Both the position numbers and the translations under genes were made by a program. This document shows, piece by piece, positions 22,736 through 30,742 of a stretch of DNA of 31,156 nucleotides. The stretch is from positions 1 through 31,156 of the IMG/VR virus record IMGVR_UViG_3300033143_001671, one strand, 5' to 3'. Source of the stretch: a virus. Numbering within the stretch: position 1 is the stretch's first letter; each line of letters opens with the position of its first letter. A model generated the notes under the pieces. That model did no database searches, was not told the origin of the DNA, and was given only the letters and a program-made list of their open reading frames with translations.

Positions 22736-24491
22736 CTTTCTTCCTATGAAGCGGTTCGTCGAAGATGGATTCCATTCTCGCGATCCGGTCGTCGAATGCA
22801 TTCTGCATAGCCTTCAGCAAAGCCATCTCAGATACGGTGGCATATACCATATTATAAACGCCCTGCGTCTCAACCTTGGTGATCGTGATAGAGGGGGCCC
22901 TCACTATAAACTCATGCTCATGTGCATGTTCAGATATGCCACTGGCCTCAGCCGCGCTATAGTTGACTTCGTTCACATCCTCAATCAGTTCGTCAATATC
23001 AATACCTTTGATCTTCTTGCTCTCACTGGTAAAGTCGTTGGCCAGAACAATGACAGTTCCTCCGGCATTCGCGAATCCTTTTGCTGTTGACTCCTGAGTA
23101 GAAAATGAAGCCATGCCTACAGGAATCACATCCCCTACCTTCGCTACCTTCCAGTCATCATTACCTGTTCCCCTGTACAGTTCATTATGAGTAGCGGTCA
23201 TCATTTTAGCCAAGACCACATCCCCTGTATTGTTGTAAGCTACTGACCCCGGATCGAGCCCGTCCCGTCGTTTGGTATCCGCTTCCTTTACAATAGATCG
23301 AGTTTCCCTAACATTATTTCCACGGACCCATTCACCAATAGTATTCAGATCGTCAGCGTCCCATTCAAGATCACTACGATCAGTCATGGTAAAATCTTCA
23401 AGGTCACCTCCGGCCTCTTCCTCAGCCTCATCCAATACTTTTTGTACCCAGTCCTCAGTACCAGATATGCTCATACCATTATTGATCATCATGGAAAGCG
23501 CTTCACCTTCCTCAACTTCTATATAATCATTCGAATCTGAAAAGCTCCATACATCACTATCGGACAAAATCGGATTTCCTTGATGCTCCCACCAATCCTT
23601 GATTTGATCTATATCCACCTCGCCATACTCATCAGTAGCATTATTATTGATATACGCAAAAGCCTCAGATGTAGCTACAGCATCATCCCAATCAAGATCC
23701 CCTTCCATAGCAAGGCCCATTTCAAACCATTGACTATCATTGGAGTTATCGATAAAACCTTGAATATCCTCATTCGTTTTCAGGTGTTCACGAATCCATG
23801 TCCGAGCATCCAATCGGAGACCTTCGTTGCCGTAGTCCTCATCCTCATCTTCCCGGTCCATAACCGTGTTAATGATATGAATGGTTGCTCGTTTGATATC
23901 GTCTTCAGTAATCGGTTTTGGTGCTTCTTTCATATCGAAGTCAGCCGTATCCTCAAACCAACTCTCGGCCTTGTCCTGAATGAGTCCCGCCTTGCCGATT
24001 ATATCATTCATCTTGTCTTCGCCATGCGTATCCAATGTATTTATCGCACGCTCTTTGAGATCCGCCGCAGATTCCCCGGACCCGCCGGTTACTACTTTCA
24101 GACCGGTGGATACCTCAGTCACCACCACGTCAGGGCCTACGCTGTTGTTTCTCTCAATCTCCCGGTGAACCACAAACGACTTACCGAACTTATCGAATCT
24201 CTCCACAATAGCTTTGTCAGGTATTCGTATCGCCTCTTTAACAACATTAGTGGAACCCTCGTCCGGCTGCTTGTCCCGGAGAACGTACACACGGTTATCG
24301 CCCTTCGGTCCTTTCGGTACCGGAGCCGGGAGCATAACAAGGTCTTGATGGTTGATGATCGTGGGATTCTTTGGGGCCTGATCAGGGCGCACATAGAATG
24401 TCTGGATAAAAGGCTTTCCCTTCCTTGAGACCATTCGTTTTACTGGCACGAGCCCTTTCCGACTCATGGTTGCCTTGATCAGTAGTCGCAT
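22713..24491 (-). CDS. 592-aa probable head cargo with C-terminal ADP-ribosyltransferase-like domain
   Basis: Residues 1-36 hold a short hydrophobic leader (MRLLIKATMSRKGLVPVKRM) followed by KGKPFIQTFYVRP, a linker-like pattern. Residues 150-420 are strongly acidic (for example VMDREDEDEDYGNEG), with low similarity to anything I know. Residues 430-570 look like an R-S-ExE class ADP-ribosyltransferase: ELYRGTG (R440), ASFSTQESTAKGFA (S-x-S at 462-464) and HEHEFIV (E525-H-E527), in correct order and spacing. Members transfer ADP-ribose from NAD to a protein or nucleic acid; several phages eject such enzymes (T4 Alt, in a different architecture). It is flanked by polyvalent-type and head genes. 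The enzyme call rests on three motifs, so activity and target are unproven. GGGGG upstream supports ATG at 24491. Confidence 0.7.
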   Translation of the reverse strand: MRLLIKATMSRKGLVPVKRMVSRKGKPFIQTFYVRPDQAPKNPTIINHQDLVMLPAPVPKGPKGDNRVYVLRDKQPDEGSTNVVKEAIRIPDKAIVERFDKFGKSFVVHREIERNNSVGPDVVVTEVSTGLKVVTGGSGESAADLKERAINTLDTHGEDKMNDIIGKAGLIQDKAESWFEDTADFDMKEAPKPITEDDIKRATIHIINTVMDREDEDEDYGNEGLRLDARTWIREHLKTNEDIQGFIDNSNDSQWFEMGLAMEGDLDWDDAVATSEAFAYINNNATDEYGEVDIDQIKDWWEHQGNPILSDSDVWSFSDSNDYIEVEEGEALSMMINNGMSISGTEDWVQKVLDEAEEEAGGDLEDFTMTDRSDLEWDADDLNTIGEWVRGNNVRETRSIVKEADTKRRDGLDPGSVAYNNTGDVVLAKMMTATHNELYRGTGNDDWKVAKVGDVIPVGMASFSTQESTAKGFANAGGTVIVLANDFTSESKKIKGIDIDELIEDVNEVNYSAAEASGISEHAHEHEFIVRAPSITITKVETQGVYNMVYATVSEMALLKAMQNAFDDRIARMESIFDEPLHRKKDEPDTES

Positions 24492-24494
24492 CTG

Positions 24495-24923
24495 TTACCC
24501 CCTGAAGTATGTTATTATGACTATGAGGACCATACACACAGCCATAAACCCAGACAGAACTTCAACCCGGTGAGTCTTGAGCCATCTCTTTTCAGATTGT
24601 ATCTTCATCTCCCGCTCATCCATCTTCCGATGGACAATGTTCTCAATCTGGTTCTGGTCCACTCCTCCACGCTGATACATTTCTTTAACTGTCGTGGCTA
24701 TCTCAGTCACCCGTTCATTGGTATTGCTGATCTTTGTATCGTATCCGTCAAATAGTTTCTCACGGACCTCTCCCACCTTTTCAGAAATCTCTTTCTGGTG
24801 GTTGTTTTGATTATGTTCCATTCTGTCCAACCGTTTATCCATAGCCGTCAATAACACCTCATGCTGTGATATTAAATTAGCATTGTATAGGCACTGTTTA
24901 CTTGCGCCGGGCGTATCACTCAT
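24495..24923 (-). CDS. 142-aa coiled-coil protein with C-terminal membrane helix
   Basis: Residues 20-115 are heptad-like and charged (TAMDKRLDRMEHNQNNHQKE, KISNTNERVTEIATTVKEM), and residues about 120-140 form one hydrophobic helix (VEVLSGFMAVCMVLIVIITY) ending in FRG. The layout (cytoplasmic coiled coil plus a tail anchor) resembles XhlA-type holin-associated proteins but is not diagnostic. It shares a base with the preceding stop (TGATG). In the cargo block it could be a membrane-inserting ejection factor, or a lysis-related protein in an odd position. No signal peptide. Confidence 0.65.
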   Translation of the reverse strand: MSDTPGASKQCLYNANLISQHEVLLTAMDKRLDRMEHNQNNHQKEISEKVGEVREKLFDGYDTKISNTNERVTEIATTVKEMYQRGGVDQNQIENIVHRKMDEREMKIQSEKRWLKTHRVEVLSGFMAVCMVLIVIITYFRG

Positions 24924-25261
24924 CAGTACTCACTCCTATCAAACTCTCCCGGAATTACGTTCAACTTCGCTGCGGAGATGCTTTCCTCTGCCATGATGCG
25001 GGCCTTCTGTAACGAGTCCCGCTCCCCCAACTTGTTTACATAGCGATCTTTCAGATCGTGGTACACTTCATCGTACGGTCCTTCCTTTTTCTGATCGAGC
25101 CGTTTTCGTAAAGCATCCATATCAGAGTTCAGTCGGTCGATCCCTTTATTGGCCGCTTCGATAACCTGTTCCTGTTCGCGAACAATGATAGCAGCTTTCG
25201 TATCCAGTTTTACCTTGACCGCATCGAGTTGGTCTGCGCTCTTCTCCGCCTGATTACGCAC
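24923..25261 (-). CDS. 112-aa coiled-coil protein
   Basis: The gene begins at GTG eight bases after GGAGG, inside the end of the 1657-aa gene, so it is translationally coupled. The product is nearly all helix with heptads (IIVREQEQVIEAANKGIDRL, LKDRYVNKLGERDSLQKARI) and no cysteine, membrane or enzyme signature. It ends VIPGEFDRSEY. It is probably a partner of the following membrane-anchored coiled-coil protein or of the large cargo protein. Function unknown. Confidence 0.6.
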   Translation of the reverse strand: MRNQAEKSADQLDAVKVKLDTKAAIIVREQEQVIEAANKGIDRLNSDMDALRKRLDQKKEGPYDEVYHDLKDRYVNKLGERDSLQKARIMAEESISAAKLNVIPGEFDRSEY

Positions 25262-28200
25262 TTCGGGCCTCCTCTTCGTATTTGTTCAGCATACCGATAA
25301 ATCCCTTATCATCCAATGCCGTTACCGACCGAGGATTGCCGATGATATTCATTTCTTTCCGCTTCGTGGCCATCAAGTCTTCAGACCGCATATCCATAGG
25401 GTTCACACCGGACAGAACATAGGTCGAAGTATCCCTATCCTGACCCTTCCTGAATATCCGGGCGTTCCGCTGATCAAATGCGGCTGCGCTGTCCGGTATA
25501 TCCAAGTGAAAAGTGACCGATCCCCCAGCCTGTAAGTTATGGCCGGATTCGAGAGTCTTAGTCCCTACAATGAACCTGAGCGGATTGCCCGGATCATTAA
25601 ATGCGGCCTTAGTCTTTGCCATCTCTCCGGGACCGGTCTCACCGTGAATCATCGCAACGGACCCTACACCAAACTCTTTCTCAAGTCTCTTCTGAGCCGT
25701 TCGCATAGCCTTCAGTACGGGTTTACCCGGCTGGGATACGTGAACAACTGCCTTCTCTCCGGGATGGTTATTCTTCATCGTGTCGATAATCGTATCGACC
25801 TTAGCATTACTCTCGGTATAGCCGTCAGATAGAATCGAATAGTTTCTGGAATCTCTACGAGCCGAAGCTCCGGGAAGTTTCTGTTCCCGCTCATCCCTAT
25901 ATTGCCTCTCACTTGCCGCATACGCTTTCCGCTGTGGAGCAGACATTGGAATACGGAGTGTATTGACCTTGTTCTCAACCGGTAGTTGATTCTTCTGCGT
26001 GTAAACCCAGTCTCCGGTCTCTTTCCTGAACGCATCGTTGGCAGCGTCCTGAAATATGCCGGTACCTTGGTTGAGTCCCTTATATCGCTTCTCAAAATCA
26101 GCCATTGAACCCATACCATGTTCAGGATCAATGAAGTTGATCTTCCTGTAGAGTTCCTTCTTTGACGTTTTGATGTTCGTACCTGACATAGCCATCTTCA
26201 GAGGAACGTCTGCGAGTTGATCTAAAGCCTTATATCTCCCAGCCGCACCAGTACCGGCAGTCATTTCATGAATCTCATCTAAAACAACCATATCGTATCC
26301 GGCATCTTTCAGGATCGAAGCGTCTTCCCTGAGTGCATCCTGTGAAACGATATGAATACCGTCCTGTTCAAGGTGTCGGCGGTGACGTTCAGTCTTCGAA
26401 GTGTTGGAGGTCGACTGCCTGACGAGCTTCTGCATATCCTTATCAAGGAAAGTCTCGCGTTGTTTGTGGAAGTCGCCACGAGTACCTGACGGAGTTACTA
26501 CCAGAATCTTCTTAGCTCCCTTATTAGCCATAGCATCCATGATCCCCGCATAGGCAATTCCTGTCTTTCCAATACCCGCTTCAAAGTCTAACAGAACCCT
26601 ACCCTTCTCATTGAAGAAACGGAGTCCGGCTTCCTGTGCTGCATCGAACTTGATACTGTCCTTAATACCCGGTGGTTTATATCCGGTATTTGATTCATGA
26701 GCCTTGATAGCTGCAAGATTATCCTTCTCTGCCGACTTGTCAGCAGCACCCTGAAAGAAGTTGTTCAGAGACTCTTTCGGAATCTCCATGACCAGCCGCT
26801 TAGCGCGCCCTTTCTTAACGGTTCGTATCGAATAGGTACCTTTCTTCAAACCGGCATTCTTAGCCCTGTCACGAGCCCGTGCAAGGTCCTTACCCATATC
26901 TACCTGTACAACATCAGCCGGTGGATCTTCCAGCGCGTTGATCATATGCGCGGCTGCTCTCAGAGAACCTACAGCCGTACCCAGTGCGCGCTGTGCTGCG
27001 GTGATCTGCTTCAGAGCATGACCATTAGCTGAGGCCATGGACAGGATTGCTTCGGCATCGTCTTTGTCCCGCGCCAGTCCCCTAATATCATCAGCGTTGG
27101 CCAGTCGTTTCTTGGTTTCCTTCAATGCACGGTCAACGACTTTCTCACGTTCTGTGGCTACATACTCTTCAAGGGCCTTACGCACGACTTCGCCCTTACC
27201 ATCCAATTGGATCTTTGCGGTGACCGCTCGGGCCACAGCTTCAATCCCCAGTTCCTTTACAGTGTCAGTCGTGAAAGTAGCACCGGAACCGTACACATCT
27301 CCGATCAATCCGTTCAATGCGGAGATTGCACCTTGGTCAACATGCCCGTTGATCGCCTGACTCTGAGCATTGAGGATGTCATACATCTGAATATTCTTTG
27401 CTGTCTCGGCCTGATCCTTGACCTGTCTCTGGATCTCATCCATTTCACTGGTCGTGGCTGCGGCAAACACCGCTCCAACCTTCAGGTCGGAAGGAATGTC
27501 AGCACTCTCCGCACCGATGGCCTTAATCGCTTTCCTGAACTGCTTTCTGGCTGCCAGTACTTCAAGAGCCTTGTCCTTATCGAGTAAGGTCTTCAGTTCC
27601 GGTGCTGCGTTAGGGTCCTCGGGCATATAGTCTTTCATCAGGGTGTTGAGCGCTTCCCGCTCCACATTCTTGACTTGCTTCTGGACCGCTTTCTTGAGTT
27701 CCTTCTCAGACTGCTTATCAACTTCGTTTTCAATAGCCTTCTCATCCATGGTCTTAAACGCCTTTCGCGCTTCAACCATCTTCCGGGCCTTGTCCTCAAG
27801 TTCTTTCATCTGCTTAGCACTAATATTATCTCTGATCTCATCAGGGGTAACACCCAGAATATCTGTAACCACCTCAGTATAGGCGGCTCGGGCTGTCTTT
27901 CGTGCTGCGTGCTGAACTTTACGGGTTGCTGCGGCCTCGCTGATCTCTTCCTTGGTCAGCGCCTTCGTTTCTTCTTTTTTCTTAGCCTCGATCCGTTTCC
28001 GCTTCACAGTATAGTCTTCACGGCTCATGATATTGTCAATCTTCAGGTGATTCAGTTTCCCACCGGCCCCGCCGACCACGACATAGCCGCCGTCACTGGT
28101 TCCCTGCAACAGGACCCTTGCACCCCGGATCGTAACCCAGCGCATTCCACGAGCTTTCACTTCATCGGCTGAGTAATATTTCTTACCCTCGCCGTTTGCT

Positions 28201-30227
28201 TTCATAAGATCACCCAGCCAGAAGAACTTGATCAGCTTATGATTGCGATGGAGAAACCATTGTCCGCTATCGCTCTTGAGCAAGTCCCCTTCTCCGAATG
28301 ATTTGTTCACTCCGAACCTGTCTACCAGATTCGTAATTCTCTGTTCCATAATTCGCCTCAGTTTCGGGTCTTCAATACCCGCAAGGATTACGCCTTTCTT
28401 AGACAGTACGTTTGTCAGTTGTTCACGGATATCATTATCACTCACGAGGCCGAACACCGAGGAAGCCGAACGGGAGGGATCTCGAAGACTCTCGACTTCG
28501 GTAACATCCCCACCAAATGAATCGCCTTTCGGAGCGCCCTGTGCCCTGTAGCGTAATGATCCACCATTGTCGATTCTCCATGCTCTCGCACCGTCCCATA
28601 TAACATTATCATTATCCATACCCAGAACATCCCAGTTACTCACCAACGCGTCGGCCAGAAACCCATCCCGAAGCTGCTTCATAGCCTCAGACTGTTCATC
28701 TCCATAGAGGTCGGAAAGTGGTACGCCCTCAATATAGTCGGCAACCTGTACGAGCTTCCCCTCACTGTCGTGTGAAAGTTGAACATCAGGGACCGCCACA
28801 CCGAGCGTTTTGTAGATTCGGTTCGCCATGTATTCATCTTTGAGATGACCTTCACCGGTTGAACGTTTCAGGACCTTCTCTTCACCATTGGCCAGCCTGA
28901 CATGGGCTGCGCCTCCGGTAGTCCCTCCAAGATTCTTGAGGGTGGCATAATGTCCCATACCTCTGGGCCGCTTCCCACCATTATCAGGATATGTATAATG
29001 CCATCGACCGTTCTTGAAGTACTTATTGATATACTTTGACTTCTGTAGCTTCATCGATTCTTTAATCTCATCAGGTCCGAACAGGTGCATAGCGTATTTC
29101 AAGGAAAGCTCTTCGAATGCGGTTGTCATGCCTTCTGACTTACTCTTCATAACCTTCGCCGGGTTCAATTTCATATAGTTGACATTCGGCCTTCCATGCG
29201 CTTTATAGTCCCAAGCCTTCGGCGCGTACTGGTCATCCCATGCCACGGTCTCAGTCACCTCGAATCCATATTTCGAATATATCTTAGGTAACACGTCACC
29301 CAGACAATCCAATGACTTCGCTCCATTCTTTATAGCCGTCTTCATGATTGAAGCGCCTTCATGGGCACCCGGTTCAGAGAAAACAGATATAAGGTCTCCG
29401 TCACCGGTAACCGCATAGCCGCTCTTACCTGTCTCGGAGATATACGCCTTGGCACGCTTGCCCTCATATTCTTTCGCAGTGTAGGAAGTAACAAACGCAT
29501 CGAACTCTTTTGGAGTCTTTGCGTCTCGAACAGGTACAAACTCAGCTAAGGGAACATTGGAATAAGTTGTGACCAGTTTGATAGCGTCCTTCTTATCCAC
29601 GAAGGTCGCCAGTTCTTTTTTAGCTGGCTTACGCCCTTTCTTGTCACCGGGGTATTCATAGTACCAGCGTCCATCCTTGCCCCGCCATCGTTTGGTATAC
29701 TTTGCCTTCTCCAAGTGACCGATACTGTCATTATCCGCAGTCAGAATGTATGTTTTAGACTTCCGTAATTTCTTAGGCGGCTTCAGAGTCAACCCTTTCC
29801 GGTCCTTCAACATCTGTTTGAAGGTTGCCATATCTACCTGATCACAGGACCCGTAATAATCTGATCGGTCATACTGTCTCTGGTATGCTGCCTTGGCTTC
29901 TACCTGACTGTTGAACCCGAGCATACACTTGTCTTCATCATAGTTACCGGTATATGGATCATTTTGGTGTACGATATATACCTTATCGGAGAACTTGCTG
30001 GGTCCCATATATACATCCACATGATCACCGTCGACACCGAGAGTAAGACGCACATAGCCATAAGCAATATGCATAAAAGTACGCCACATATTCCCATGAT
30101 CGTCCTCCCCCTGCCTGTAAGTTCCTCGTTCATTCTCAATTGAGATGGGTAATCCCTGAAATGTGCATTTGCCTTGGAGCTTGCGACTGCGCCAGTCTAC
30201 TGCATTAGTAATAATGCCTCGTTTCAT
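25254..30227 (-). CDS. 1657-aa polyvalent protein: InPase-like, GNAT-like, kinase-like and SNF2 helicase domains
   Basis: Domains by residue: 15-150, an inorganic-pyrophosphatase-like domain of the polyvalent type (YGYVRLTLGVDGDHVDVYMG, with D66, D68, D71; then DEDKCMLGFN); 225-355, GNAT-like (AVTGDGDLISVFSEPG, SLDCLGDVLPKIYSKYGF, GRPNVNYMKL); 425-640, kinase-like (K454 in KVLKRS, NWDVLGMDNDNVIW with D533 and N541, RIDNGG with D553); 740-1170, long charged helical region; 1195-1640, SF2/SNF2 helicase with GIGKT (1218-1222), DEIH (1317-1320), SGT (1348-1350) and QRNARIFRKGQ (1586-1596). Polyvalent proteins in phages and conjugative elements are proposed to enter the cell with the DNA and disarm host defences. 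Aromatic linkers follow [LI]xK[AS] motifs at 172-175, 394-397, 649-652 and 674-677, between domains. ATG overlaps the previous stop as ATGA with GGAGGG upstream. The helicase is certain; the GNAT and kinase calls are moderate. Confidence 0.85.
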   Translation of the reverse strand: MKRGIITNAVDWRSRKLQGKCTFQGLPISIENERGTYRQGEDDHGNMWRTFMHIAYGYVRLTLGVDGDHVDVYMGPSKFSDKVYIVHQNDPYTGNYDEDKCMLGFNSQVEAKAAYQRQYDRSDYYGSCDQVDMATFKQMLKDRKGLTLKPPKKLRKSKTYILTADNDSIGHLEKAKYTKRWRGKDGRWYYEYPGDKKGRKPAKKELATFVDKKDAIKLVTTYSNVPLAEFVPVRDAKTPKEFDAFVTSYTAKEYEGKRAKAYISETGKSGYAVTGDGDLISVFSEPGAHEGASIMKTAIKNGAKSLDCLGDVLPKIYSKYGFEVTETVAWDDQYAPKAWDYKAHGRPNVNYMKLNPAKVMKSKSEGMTTAFEELSLKYAMHLFGPDEIKESMKLQKSKYINKYFKNGRWHYTYPDNGGKRPRGMGHYATLKNLGGTTGGAAHVRLANGEEKVLKRSTGEGHLKDEYMANRIYKTLGVAVPDVQLSHDSEGKLVQVADYIEGVPLSDLYGDEQSEAMKQLRDGFLADALVSNWDVLGMDNDNVIWDGARAWRIDNGGSLRYRAQGAPKGDSFGGDVTEVESLRDPSRSASSVFGLVSDNDIREQLTNVLSKKGVILAGIEDPKLRRIMEQRITNLVDRFGVNKSFGEGDLLKSDSGQWFLHRNHKLIKFFWLGDLMKANGEGKKYYSADEVKARGMRWVTIRGARVLLQGTSDGGYVVVGGAGGKLNHLKIDNIMSREDYTVKRKRIEAKKKEETKALTKEEISEAAATRKVQHAARKTARAAYTEVVTDILGVTPDEIRDNISAKQMKELEDKARKMVEARKAFKTMDEKAIENEVDKQSEKELKKAVQKQVKNVEREALNTLMKDYMPEDPNAAPELKTLLDKDKALEVLAARKQFRKAIKAIGAESADIPSDLKVGAVFAAATTSEMDEIQRQVKDQAETAKNIQMYDILNAQSQAINGHVDQGAISALNGLIGDVYGSGATFTTDTVKELGIEAVARAVTAKIQLDGKGEVVRKALEEYVATEREKVVDRALKETKKRLANADDIRGLARDKDDAEAILSMASANGHALKQITAAQRALGTAVGSLRAAAHMINALEDPPADVVQVDMGKDLARARDRAKNAGLKKGTYSIRTVKKGRAKRLVMEIPKESLNNFFQGAADKSAEKDNLAAIKAHESNTGYKPPGIKDSIKFDAAQEAGLRFFNEKGRVLLDFEAGIGKTGIAYAGIMDAMANKGAKKILVVTPSGTRGDFHKQRETFLDKDMQKLVRQSTSNTSKTERHRRHLEQDGIHIVSQDALREDASILKDAGYDMVVLDEIHEMTAGTGAAGRYKALDQLADVPLKMAMSGTNIKTSKKELYRKINFIDPEHGMGSMADFEKRYKGLNQGTGIFQDAANDAFRKETGDWVYTQKNQLPVENKVNTLRIPMSAPQRKAYAASERQYRDEREQKLPGASARRDSRNYSILSDGYTESNAKVDTIIDTMKNNHPGEKAVVHVSQPGKPVLKAMRTAQKRLEKEFGVGSVAMIHGETGPGEMAKTKAAFNDPGNPLRFIVGTKTLESGHNLQAGGSVTFHLDIPDSAAAFDQRNARIFRKGQDRDTSTYVLSGVNPMDMRSEDLMATKRKEMNIIGNPRSVTALDDKGFIGMLNKYEEEARSA

Positions 30228-30718
30228 TCGACACCCTCCAACATCTTATTCGAATAGGTGGTCTTCCTCTTAGCGCTCCAATCTTTCCAGACTCCATTCA
30301 GACCGTAACCATATTTAAAATCCCCCGGAGCTAACGGGTTACTGGGTAGGCTGTTCTTGACATTGAACGTCACCTCCCCAAAGTCGGCATACATCACCAC
30401 GTACTTACCCGGATACTTCCTGCTCATAGCCGCACCGTACTTCTTAGCATCGGCGACCTTCCAGCCTTTCTTATTAGCGTCAATCCTCACGGATACATTG
30501 CCGGTGGTCCCACTACTCGAAGGTTTACCGGAGATTTCTAAAGGCATAGGCTTCTTATGCGCGGATTCACGCCGCTTCGTTGGTGGGGGAGACTTAGGTC
30601 GGGGCGCGCTCTTTTTCTTCTTAGCCCCGTAGTAGTACTTATAGTTCCCCGGCGTGCCAGTCCGTTTCGTGTAATTAGACTTCAACAACTCGATGGGATC
30701 AACAATTATAATTCTCAT
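30224..30718 (-). CDS. 164-aa basic protein with cargo-type N-terminus
   Basis: The N-terminus MRIIIVDPIELLKS is a short hydrophobic stretch ending in an LxKS motif, immediately followed by NYTKRTGTPGNYKYYYG, the same kind of aromatic linker found twice inside the following 1657-aa protein. Residues 32-65 are Lys/Pro/Ser-rich and likely disordered; residues 68-164 (VSVRIDANKKGWKVADAKKY, KYVVMYADFGEVTFNVKN) form a small alpha/beta domain that I do not recognise. AAAGGTGAGG before ATG is a good site and the stop overlaps the next start. The shared leader-plus-linker suggests it is another packaged head protein. Confidence 0.65.
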   Translation of the reverse strand: MRIIIVDPIELLKSNYTKRTGTPGNYKYYYGAKKKKSAPRPKSPPPTKRRESAHKKPMPLEISGKPSSSGTTGNVSVRIDANKKGWKVADAKKYGAAMSRKYPGKYVVMYADFGEVTFNVKNSLPSNPLAPGDFKYGYGLNGVWKDWSAKRKTTYSNKMLEGVE

Positions 30719-30742
30719 CTACACCTCACCTTTATGAACGGT

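Noticed and set aside
22736-22801. Earlier start for the 300-aa protein
   Set aside because: It would overlap the upstream gene by 89 bases and has no ribosome site, whereas the ATG at 22735 has AGGA at good distance and begins with a leader like its neighbours.
23580-24428. Long plus-strand reading frame of 282 codons
   Set aside because: It lies wholly within the well-supported 592-aa minus-strand gene, has no ribosome site context and shows no domain; it is a shadow frame. The same applies to other plus-strand frames, for example those at 1725-2324, 3898-4281 and 19870-20421.
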